Below, piece after piece: positions 7,097 to 14,591 of a stretch of DNA of 59,005 nucleotides (position 1 is its first letter; each line of letters begins with the position of its first letter). The notes under the pieces were generated by a model. The model ran no database searches, was not told the DNA's origin, and saw nothing but the letters and a program-made list of their open reading frames with translations. Source of the stretch: Marisediminitalea oceani (GTDB taxonomy: Bacteria > Pseudomonadota > Gammaproteobacteria > Enterobacterales > Alteromonadaceae); assembly GCF_003731635.1 (NCBI RefSeq), contig NZ_RCUA01000046.1, positions 1-59,005 of the forward strand, read 5' to 3'. The translations under genes and the position numbers were made by a program.

Positions 7097-9037
7097 TTAC
7101 CAGATGATTTCGTGAGTATTGCCGGTGGTTACGTCCACCAGACCGCCCGGATTCCCCTCATAAGGCGCTACCAGTTGCCACTTCCACGGCGCTGCGGTTA
7201 AAAAAGCAAAACGCATTCTTTCCGGTAATCCATTGGCATTAATCCAGGCCATTTTATCGGCCTGATGATGAAGCTTTTCCATTTCTGCTGCGACCTCATT
7301 TACCGGCCGGGCTGTCATTAATCCGCCAACGTCCAGGCGCACCGTGGCAACCACCTTGCCATCATTCACCAGCGCCCAGCCGCCGCCCATATTGGCTACG
7401 GTGTTGGCCGCCAGCGCCATGGCATAATCGTCGTTACCCATAGTCCAGATATTGTGCAGATCATGAGACTGCGAACTGGCCAGTGCCGAACCCGGTGTTT
7501 TAGGCCCCACGTTTTGCCAGATCATTTTCGACACCGCCGCCGTACCATGATACCGGTCGACTACGGCCACCTTAATCAGGCCTGCTTCCGGGTCGGCTTT
7601 AACGGTGCCATCCTCAGCCACAGGCAGCTCTTTGGTGATAAACTCCGGCTCAAACCAGAACGGCTCCAACACTGCAGCTTTCACCGTTTCACGACCCTCA
7701 GGAGCGGTTATAACAAAATCTGCGGCTATAAGTTCCCGTCCCACATTCATGGTATCAGTTGCCCACTGTGGGTATTCTATTTCGGGGATGGGTAAAAGGT
7801 ATTCGCCGTTATCAGCTGCCAGCTGACCATTGGCGTAAACCCGCTCAATCGTCACAGTTTGCGGATCGGACAACAATACAACATCGGCATAACGCCCCGG
7901 GGCCAGAGCACCAACCAGGTGGTCGATATTGAAATGGCGGGCCGTATTATAACTGCCCAGCTGGTAAGCAATTTCAAGCGGCACGCCCAGTTCAATAGCG
8001 CTGCGAATATTATAATCCATCGAGCCCAGCTGCAGGGTGGCAAACACGTCGCGATCGTCGGTGGTTACCGAGATATTGCTCCAGTCTTTTAGGCCAATTT
8101 CCAGTAATTTCGGAAACAAAGAGTCCATGCCAGCCTGTTTAATTTCTAAAAATACGCCGCGGCGTAATTTCTCAATTCCTTCATCAGCCAGTCGTACCTC
8201 GTGATCAGAGGCCAGCCCTGCCGCGGCGAAGGCACTGATGTCGGTTTGTGAGGTAAGGTTCATGCCATGGCCTTCTACTACACCTCGGTAGTCGTAGGTT
8301 GCCTCAATCATTTCCCAGATACGCTGGTGACCACCGTTATCGGCATTGATGACTGCCGACCAGTCCATCACTTCACCCAGCGCTACCACACGCGGATCAT
8401 AGGTTAAGAAATCGCGCATCTCGTTATAACCGTAATAACCACCGCCCGATTCATAAACCGTTGGCGGCGTGGCCGAACCGATAGCCGGGAAGATTTTCAG
8501 CGTGCTGCCTTTACGTTCTGCCTCAAGCCAGAATTCGGCGTTACGATTACCCACCACATTGGATATCTCGTGAGAGCCTTCCACCGTCCAGGTATTGCCG
8601 TGAGGGATCACCAGCGCCGCTTCATACTCCGGCGTCAGGTAAGAGCTTTCTATGTGTTTATGCGACTCGCCAAATCCCGGTACTGCCCACAGCCCGTTTG
8701 CATCATAAGAGCTTTGTGTTTCGCCCGGCCAGCTACCGGTATCTCCCACCCAGGCAATACGGTTATGCGCAATAACGATATCCTGTGCGGGTAGCCACTC
8801 CTGGGTAAACACATTAAGCAGCGTTACGTTCTGGATAACCAACTCGGCTGTTTCCCGACCAAGAGCAACCTGCGTTAATGCCTGGCGGGTTTTCACTTCC
8901 TCTTTAAATACATGAGTGTCAACCGGTGCATCGGTATCTGACACGGCTTCCTGCTTAGTTTCATTCCGGGGAGTACAGGCACTAAGCAAAACACTAATAA
9001 ACAGTGTCGCGGCGAGAGGATAACGGGTGGCAGACAT
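7097..9037 (-). CDS. Exported adenine deaminase-family amidohydrolase (lipoprotein)
   Basis: This 646-residue amidohydrolase matches adenine deaminase (Ade, EC 3.5.4.2) over its length. The metal-binding HxH lies in GFGESHKHIESS, and PHGNTWTVEGSHEISNV matches the Ade HEIANV region. I chose the ATG at 9037 because AGGAG lies eight bases upstream and the protein then begins with a lipoprotein signal (MSATRYPLAATLFISVLLSA followed by C21). An upstream ATG at 9097 would add 20 residues without a signal. No Asp follows the lipid Cys, so outer-membrane sorting is expected. Ade is normally cytoplasmic, so the export signal is unusual and the real substrate may differ. It is probably co-transcribed with the HupE-like gene. 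Confidence 0.85.
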   Translation of the reverse strand: MSATRYPLAATLFISVLLSACTPRNETKQEAVSDTDAPVDTHVFKEEVKTRQALTQVALGRETAELVIQNVTLLNVFTQEWLPAQDIVIAHNRIAWVGDTGSWPGETQSSYDANGLWAVPGFGESHKHIESSYLTPEYEAALVIPHGNTWTVEGSHEISNVVGNRNAEFWLEAERKGSTLKIFPAIGSATPPTVYESGGGYYGYNEMRDFLTYDPRVVALGEVMDWSAVINADNGGHQRIWEMIEATYDYRGVVEGHGMNLTSQTDISAFAAAGLASDHEVRLADEGIEKLRRGVFLEIKQAGMDSLFPKLLEIGLKDWSNISVTTDDRDVFATLQLGSMDYNIRSAIELGVPLEIAYQLGSYNTARHFNIDHLVGALAPGRYADVVLLSDPQTVTIERVYANGQLAADNGEYLLPIPEIEYPQWATDTMNVGRELIAADFVITAPEGRETVKAAVLEPFWFEPEFITKELPVAEDGTVKADPEAGLIKVAVVDRYHGTAAVSKMIWQNVGPKTPGSALASSQSHDLHNIWTMGNDDYAMALAANTVANMGGGWALVNDGKVVATVRLDVGGLMTARPVNEVAAEMEKLHHQADKMAWINANGLPERMRFAFLTAAPWKWQLVAPYEGNPGGLVDVTTGNTHEIIW

Positions 9038-9375
9038 AACAATACTCCTGACTGGCAAAGATAATGAGTGGCAACGGGTAACGCCGCAGGCTGGCAATGG
9101 TCAGCTTCTTTATCGACTGATTGCAGCGGGCTAACAACTATGGGCAATGTAGTAGCAATTGTGGTGCCAGATACCTGACCAAACAGTCAAGCCCTGAATA
9201 TGTAGCGGCAGACGTCTGTATTCATCGCAATCGCTATGACAAATGCGAGATACGTGCACCAATTGGTTACATCCTTGCACTGCGCGCTTGCAGATATATT
9301 TTTCTGGCAGGCAATCTCTACGGCCTGCTCTCACGTATAGCTCAACATGAAAAACAAGCCCGCCAATAAGCATCT
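9038..9375. other. Intergenic region between divergent ade-like and photolyase genes
   Basis: This 338-bp stretch separates the start of the exported adenine deaminase-like gene from the photolyase start. Only short chance ORFs are present. It must hold both promoters, but I could not identify a convincing sigma-70 site or a light-responsive operator by eye. Confidence 0.5.
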
Positions 9376-10881
9376 ATGACAACATCGGTACCGCCCAAGC
9401 TCACTGTGGTGTGGTTTAAGCGTGACCTGCGATTACAGGATCACGAACCGCTTCACCATGCAGTATCTGTTGCTACCGATAAGGGTTATCCGGTGCTACC
9501 GCTGTATCTTTTTGAGCCGGATATCATGGCCGACCCGCATCATTCAGAACGCCACTGGCGGTTTGTGTGGCAAAGCCTGCTGGCCATGCAGCGCACGTTA
9601 CAGGCGGCCGGGGGCGAACTGCATGTCAGCTACGATAACGCTGTGGCGTTTTTTCGCCGGCTGATAGCAGCACACCCACACATCGAAGTGGTGAGTTATG
9701 CCGAAACCGGGCTGCATTGTACCTTTGAGCGGGATAAGCAACTCAGTGCGCTGTTTAATAGGCACGACATCAACTGGCGGGAATTTCCCTATGCCGGGGT
9801 GCAGCGCGGTATTACTCACCGGCGCACCTGGCATCAGCGGTGGCAACAACTGATGGCCCAACCCGCTTTATCGACTGATCTGCATCACCCACACTGGTAC
9901 GTTAATAAATCTATGGTTAACCGGGTACCCGGCGACATTGCCGCGCGTTTGCATCAACCCGACGATAGCAAGCAGCCCGGTGGCGAACACCACGCCCATA
10001 AACTGCTGGCAAGTTTTCTGACGGACCGGCACACCCATTATCACCGTAATATCTCCAGCCCGCTGGCCAGTTTTAACAGCTGCTCCCGGCTGTCGCCCTA
10101 CCTCGCCTGGGGCAATATCAGCCTGCGCCAGGTTTATCAGGCTTTGCAAAGTGCTGGCAGCAAACGCCCGCGTTCGTTAAGCGCTTTTGCGTCGCGATTA
10201 CACTGGCATTGCCATTTTATTCAGAAATTCGAAAGTGAGTGCGAACAGGAATTTCGCGCGGTCAATCATGCCTATAAGCACTTTCCTTATCGCGATGATG
10301 ACAAGGTTGAAGCCGACCTCACGGCATGGAAAACAGGCACCACCGGCATACCCATGGTAGATGCCTGTATGCGCTGTGTTAATCACACTGGTTATTTAAA
10401 CTTTCGCATGCGTGCCATGCTGGTGAGCTTTCTAACCCATTACCTGCTGATCGACTGGCGACTGGGCGTGCACCATCTGGCTCGTCAGTTCCTCGATTTT
10501 GAGCCGGGAATTCATTACCCGCAGTTTCAGATGCAGGCAGGCGTAACCGGCACCAATACCCTGCGAATTTATAACCCGGTAAAACAGGCTGAAGACAACG
10601 ATCCCGACGGCAGTTTTATTCGCCAGTGGGTGCCTGAAATTGCCCATCTGCCAAACGAGGAACTCTTTGCGCCCTGGCTAATACCGCCACTCACCCATAT
10701 GGCAATGGAGCAACCGGTACCAGAGCGTTACCTGCACCCTGTTGCACAGCCAGATGAAGCCATTACCCGGCATCGGGATTTATTATGGAATTGGCGAAAA
10801 AGAGATGATGTTAAACGGGAGGCGAGACGGATCCTGCATCGCCACTCTATACCTGCCAGCCAGGTAAAGCCTAATCGCTGA
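9376..10881 (+). CDS. Cryptochrome/photolyase family flavoprotein
   Basis: This is a 501-residue protein. The N-terminal antenna-type Rossmann domain (about 9-140, VWFKRDLRLQDHEPL) is followed by the FAD-binding helical domain (about 210-480). Typical FAD-domain segments are seen: LSPYLAWGNIS, MVDACMRCVNHTGYLNFRMR and SFLTHYLLIDWR. The region that reads NNGGWQWAASTG in E. coli PhrB is IHYPQFQMQAGVTG here, so the tryptophan nearest FAD in the classical electron-transfer chain is not obvious. This pattern belongs to a broad but little-studied bacterial branch. It either repairs UV dimers in DNA or acts as a blue-light receptor. Its 3' end overlaps the convergent protease gene by 11 bp. Confidence 0.9.
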   Translation: MTTSVPPKLTVVWFKRDLRLQDHEPLHHAVSVATDKGYPVLPLYLFEPDIMADPHHSERHWRFVWQSLLAMQRTLQAAGGELHVSYDNAVAFFRRLIAAHPHIEVVSYAETGLHCTFERDKQLSALFNRHDINWREFPYAGVQRGITHRRTWHQRWQQLMAQPALSTDLHHPHWYVNKSMVNRVPGDIAARLHQPDDSKQPGGEHHAHKLLASFLTDRHTHYHRNISSPLASFNSCSRLSPYLAWGNISLRQVYQALQSAGSKRPRSLSAFASRLHWHCHFIQKFESECEQEFRAVNHAYKHFPYRDDDKVEADLTAWKTGTTGIPMVDACMRCVNHTGYLNFRMRAMLVSFLTHYLLIDWRLGVHHLARQFLDFEPGIHYPQFQMQAGVTGTNTLRIYNPVKQAEDNDPDGSFIRQWVPEIAHLPNEELFAPWLIPPLTHMAMEQPVPERYLHPVAQPDEAITRHRDLLWNWRKRDDVKREARRILHRHSIPASQVKPNR

Positions 10882-11389
10882 CTGAAATGCTGGCGTGGAG
10901 CTGCGACTGGTCGCACTGGCTCAGGGTAAGTCTGGCTGGCGCCAACTCAATGCCCAGCGGTGCGGCACGACTAAGCAGTTCCATGCCCAGAATGTTGTGC
11001 TCATTGTTCATCACTGCCACGCTAACATTAGTAAACTGGCAATCGTTGCTCAGGCTTAGCAGCGGCACATTATACAGCTTCACCTTATGCTGACGGCCAT
11101 TCGCCAGCCTGGCGATAACCAGGCCATCTTCGGTGACCTGCTGAGTTTGTTTGATGCGGGCAAAGGTTGCCTTATTAAGTACGGTAAGCGAGGAGCCTGT
11201 ATCAATTAAAAACAGCGTATCAGACTCGTTATCCACCTGACTCTGCAGATAAAGCGTACCGCCTTCACTGGTAGTCAGTGCAAAGCTGTTGGCCTGGACT
11301 GAAGCGATCAGAGCAAGATTGGTGCTTACCAGCATTGCCATGGCGGCAAACAGGGTTTTAACTGGTTTAACAAACATACGCATTCTCAC
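10871..11389 (-). CDS. Periplasmic retropepsin-like aspartic protease
   Basis: This 172-residue protein has a signal peptide (about 1-33, ending VQA) and one aspartic-protease motif, LIDTGSSLTVL (D63-T-G-S). A later ILGMELLSRAAPLGIEL segment matches the second conserved strand of clan AA enzymes. With a single DTG, the enzyme would have to dimerise like retroviral proteases. The family includes periplasmic TIGR02281-type proteins with unknown substrates. The start region reads MRMRMF, so one of three closely spaced ATGs may be used. It is convergent with the photolyase gene, overlapping by 11 bp. Confidence 0.85.
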   Translation of the reverse strand: MRMRMFVKPVKTLFAAMAMLVSTNLALIASVQANSFALTTSEGGTLYLQSQVDNESDTLFLIDTGSSLTVLNKATFARIKQTQQVTEDGLVIARLANGRQHKVKLYNVPLLSLSNDCQFTNVSVAVMNNEHNILGMELLSRAAPLGIELAPARLTLSQCDQSQLHASISVSD

Positions 11390-11710
11390 TCACTGACTGA
11401 TTCAGGACTTACCGGGGTGAGTTCATCTTTTGAGACTCACAGAGTAGTCAGCAAATTAAGCACCAAAACGTAGGTGATTGTTTTCAATGGTATGCGCTCA
11501 GCAGATCCGCCGCCAGCGCACAAAATAAGTGCTACACCGCACCAAATTATAACAATTCAAACCAATCCTTATCACCAAGTGAAGCGTAACCCTTAATGTT
11601 GATAGTTAATTACTATCACGAGATGGTATTACTTTTTATGAAGGGCTTAATTACACTCGTATTGCCTATAAAAAATGCTAAAACTGTTTTAAATCTTCAA
11701 GGACACTACA
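11390..11710. other. AT-rich intergenic region, no gene seen
   Basis: These 321 bases lie between the divergent protease gene and the GKPPFKR-repeat gene. I see no credible ORF, RNA gene or terminator. An aaggac-type ribosome binding site lies just before 11711. The AT-rich second half presumably contains the promoter of the repeat-protein gene. Confidence 0.5.
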
Positions 11711-12055
11711 ATGAAATTATCAATTTTGCCTTTATTAGCTGTTTCCTGCTTGTCATTTGCCCATACTTCAGCCCAGGCTGCACCAGAAATGAACAACACC
11801 GATACCACCATGGTTGTTGAGCGCTCTGGTAAACCGCCTTTTAAGCGTACCTTTGTACAAGCCCGTACTGTTGATGTGGCCCAGTTTGAAACCAGCGCAC
11901 AATGTGAAGACGTAAAAACCGTAACCCTGCGCGGCAAGCCACCATTTAAACGCTCTACCGAATGTGTTCGGGTTGTTGACGTTGCACAGTTTGAGGTCGG
12001 CTCAGAGCAGCCAACTACAGACTTTAGCGGTAAACCACCGTTTAAGCGTCACTAA
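11711..12055 (+). CDS. Small secreted protein with GKPPFKR repeats
   Basis: I do not recognise this 114-residue protein. A signal peptide (about 1-23, ending AQA) directs it to the periplasm or outside. The mature part is made of repeats: GKPPFKR occurs at about 40-46, 75-81 and 107-113, and VDVAQFE at 54-60 and 89-95, so the main unit is 35 residues. The last GKPPFKR almost ends the protein, followed only by His. There is one cysteine in each of two spacers (C65, C85). The basic, proline-containing motif could bind an acidic surface, a cofactor or a processing protease, but this is speculation. It is monocistronic. Confidence 0.8.
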   Translation: MKLSILPLLAVSCLSFAHTSAQAAPEMNNTDTTMVVERSGKPPFKRTFVQARTVDVAQFETSAQCEDVKTVTLRGKPPFKRSTECVRVVDVAQFEVGSEQPTTDFSGKPPFKRH

Positions 12056-12072
12056 TCCGCCCTGTAATATCT

Positions 12073-12101
12073 CCCCGGGCCTGCCAGTCGGTAGCCCGGG
12101 G
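12073..12101. terminator. GC-rich hairpin after the GKPPFKR gene
   Basis: ccccgggc and gcccgggg pair around a 13-base loop, just after the stop at 12055. The 3' side is not T-rich, so this is a weak or Rho-assisted terminator or an mRNA-stabilising hairpin. Confidence 0.45.
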
Positions 12102-12238
12102 ATACTCAAAAAACACTTTTAATCCCCGCCCGCCCCTTCATTCGTTTATACCGATTAATCAATAAAATTTATTTCATCAATGGTTGTTGTTCCGGTACGG
12201 TAAATTAACGGTGACAGCAAAATAAACGGAATTGCATT

Positions 12239-13075
12239 ATGAAGCGTGCCCTCGTAGTAGAAGGAGGCGCCATGCGTGGCATCTTTGCCGCCGGCGTCCT
12301 CGACAGTTTTCAGCAGCAACAGTATTACCCTTTTGATCTGGTGGTGGGCGTCTCTGCCGGCGCTACCAGTGCAGCAGGCTACCTGACAGGAAATGCCGAA
12401 CGTAACCGTCGCATTGTCTTACGCATGGCAACCCAGCGGGACTTTTTTAATCCGCTGCGATTTGTCATGAAAGGCCATATGACTGACGTAAAATGGCTGT
12501 GGTGTGAATCCCGTGAACGCTACCCTCTCAACGTGGACGCATTGAGCCAGCAGGTACCGCTGCAGGTGGCAATTACCAATATGCATACTGGCCGCGCCGA
12601 GTATCATCAGGCGACTGCAGAAAACATTGATGAACTAATGGAAGCTACCTGCGCCCTACCGCTGGTTTACCGTACACCGCCACAACTGGAGGATGATTTT
12701 TATGTGGATGGTGGCGTGGCCGACGCTATTCCGGTACAACATGCTTATCAGCAAGGCTGTCGCGACATTACGGTTATTCTGTCGCAGTCCTGGGGCTATC
12801 AGAAACCAGAAGAAAAAACACCGTGGATGACCGACAAGATGTTTGCCGATTATCCGGCACTGATCAATACAATCCACCAGCGCAGTGCCACCTATAACGA
12901 GACACTGAAGTTTATTGCCAATCCGCCGGCCGATTGCAAAATACAAATAATCGCGCCGCCGGCAGACTTTCCGGTAAAACGTCTGACCATGAATAAAGCC
13001 AGGCTGATTAAAGGTTACCGAATGGGCCGTCAGTGTGCGCAGCAATATTTCAGTCAGTATACCCGGGCCGCTTAG
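12239..13075 (+). CDS. Patatin-like phospholipase, YjjU type
   Basis: This is a 278-residue cytoplasmic patatin. The oxyanion loop (VVEGGAMRGIFAAGVL, about 6-21), nucleophile elbow GVSAG (S39) and catalytic D157 in YVDGG are all present, giving the Ser-Asp dyad of bacterial patatins. The opening sequence and length fit the YjjU branch, which is predicted to hydrolyse phospholipid acyl chains. It has no secretion signal. Its stop overlaps the stop of the convergent DUF445 gene by four bases. Confidence 0.9.
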   Translation: MKRALVVEGGAMRGIFAAGVLDSFQQQQYYPFDLVVGVSAGATSAAGYLTGNAERNRRIVLRMATQRDFFNPLRFVMKGHMTDVKWLWCESRERYPLNVDALSQQVPLQVAITNMHTGRAEYHQATAENIDELMEATCALPLVYRTPPQLEDDFYVDGGVADAIPVQHAYQQGCRDITVILSQSWGYQKPEEKTPWMTDKMFADYPALINTIHQRSATYNETLKFIANPPADCKIQIIAPPADFPVKRLTMNKARLIKGYRMGRQCAQQYFSQYTRAA

Positions 13076-14370
13076 ACAAGCTGACTGATGGCATATTCAA
13101 TAGTAAACAGCACACCGCCAATCAGGCCACCAACCAGGGTGCCGTTAATACGCACTTTCTGCAGGTCCTTACCGATATTTAATTCAATCTGACGCGCCAT
13201 GTCGGTGGCATCCCAGCTTTCAATGGTGCGGCGAATATGTTCGGTAAGAAAACCGGCCAGCTCCGGGGCGATATAACGGGCGGCTACGCCAATATGATGA
13301 TTAACTGCTGCCTGTAAGTCTTTATCGGCTAAAAGTCTCGCGCCAGTGTCGCTGAACAACCGGCTCAGTCGTTTTACCACCTGACCGTCAGCGTTGGCCA
13401 GATCATCACTTAACCACTGATGAATATCCTGCCAGATCCGCTGCAGGTAATTATGCAGTGCCTCGCTTTCCAGTAGCCGGTTACGGAAATCTTCAAGCTT
13501 TTGCTGCGCCACCGGGTCCGTTTCAAGACCGTCGATAAAGCGGGTGATCTGTTCGTTTAACGCCTGCCTGACCGGGTGCGCCGGATCGTTACTAATATCC
13601 TGCAAGGTGTGGCTAACGGCACTAACGGCAATTGCCGCTCCCTGCTCACTTAACCAGCCAGAGGGCAGTATTTTCTCTAGCCGGCGATACTCGGTTTTCA
13701 GCCAGATGTTGAGCTTATCGGCAATAAGTGCCTGGGTTTCCTCGCTTTGTAATGCGCCGGCCAGCTTATCGATGAGCTTATCCACCAGCTGTTGGTGACG
13801 GTTATCCCTGGTCATCACTCTGAGGGAACCTGCCAGCAGGGCTGCCATTGGGATTTTGCGCAAGCCCCGGTCTACCGAGCGGCGCAGAGCTTGTTGAATG
13901 GGCGTGTCATCAATCACGTTTAATAAGCCGGTAAGACTGTCGGCCACATAATGGGCCAGGCGTGCAGCATTGTTGCTTTGCGATAACCACAAGCCCATGG
14001 CTTTTGCCGGAGAACTGCGCGCCACCAGGGATTCGATAGCCTGTTCATGAAAGAACTTTTCTTTCACAAACTCGGCCAGATTAGCGGCTATCGTGCGCTG
14101 ATTGCGGGCCACAATATTGGTATGGGGGATCGGCTTAAAGGCCGGGATAGGCCGAAATAACGCGCTTACGGCAAACCAGTCAGCCAGCCCCCCTACCAGC
14201 GCGGCCTCGGCCATCATTTTAATTAAGCCCAGAGTAGTATGGTTACTCAGCGATGGTTGTAAGGTTTGCCACACACTGATGCAGATAAACAGGCCGGCCG
14301 CGCCGAGTAACCAGAGTCCGGCCTGTCGTTTTGCCCGGCTCAATTGTCGCGCTTTATCCATAAATTCCAT
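13072..14370 (-). CDS. DUF445 family inner-membrane protein
   Basis: This is a 432-residue DUF445 protein (E. coli YjiN type). A hydrophobic segment near the N-terminus (about 17-36, GLWLLGAAGLFICISVW), a glycine-rich segment with GLADWFAVSALFRP (about 58-71) and a C-terminal membrane helix (GTLVGGLIGGVLFTIEYAI) bracket a long helical soluble region. DUF445 proteins are membrane-associated with no settled function. Alternative starts at Met1 and Met4 cannot be separated. It is a single gene, tail to tail with the patatin gene. Confidence 0.88.
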   Translation of the reverse strand: MEFMDKARQLSRAKRQAGLWLLGAAGLFICISVWQTLQPSLSNHTTLGLIKMMAEAALVGGLADWFAVSALFRPIPAFKPIPHTNIVARNQRTIAANLAEFVKEKFFHEQAIESLVARSSPAKAMGLWLSQSNNAARLAHYVADSLTGLLNVIDDTPIQQALRRSVDRGLRKIPMAALLAGSLRVMTRDNRHQQLVDKLIDKLAGALQSEETQALIADKLNIWLKTEYRRLEKILPSGWLSEQGAAIAVSAVSHTLQDISNDPAHPVRQALNEQITRFIDGLETDPVAQQKLEDFRNRLLESEALHNYLQRIWQDIHQWLSDDLANADGQVVKRLSRLFSDTGARLLADKDLQAAVNHHIGVAARYIAPELAGFLTEHIRRTIESWDATDMARQIELNIGKDLQKVRINGTLVGGLIGGVLFTIEYAISQLV

Positions 14371-14591
14371 CTCTGTTCAGGGTCGGTTGCTGATAATGAT
14401 GTATAGGCAAATAGCCGTTAAGCAAGGGAAAACACACTGATACCCATATTTTATTTATACCTTTAAATCTTTTATAAATTTATTTTTATTATTTTGCATC
14501 CAGTCCGGCAACTCGCTCGTTTGGCTAATGACGGCTGCTTTAAATCACCCTGCAGTATGGCAGTCATACCCATTACAAGGAGATACGGAAA

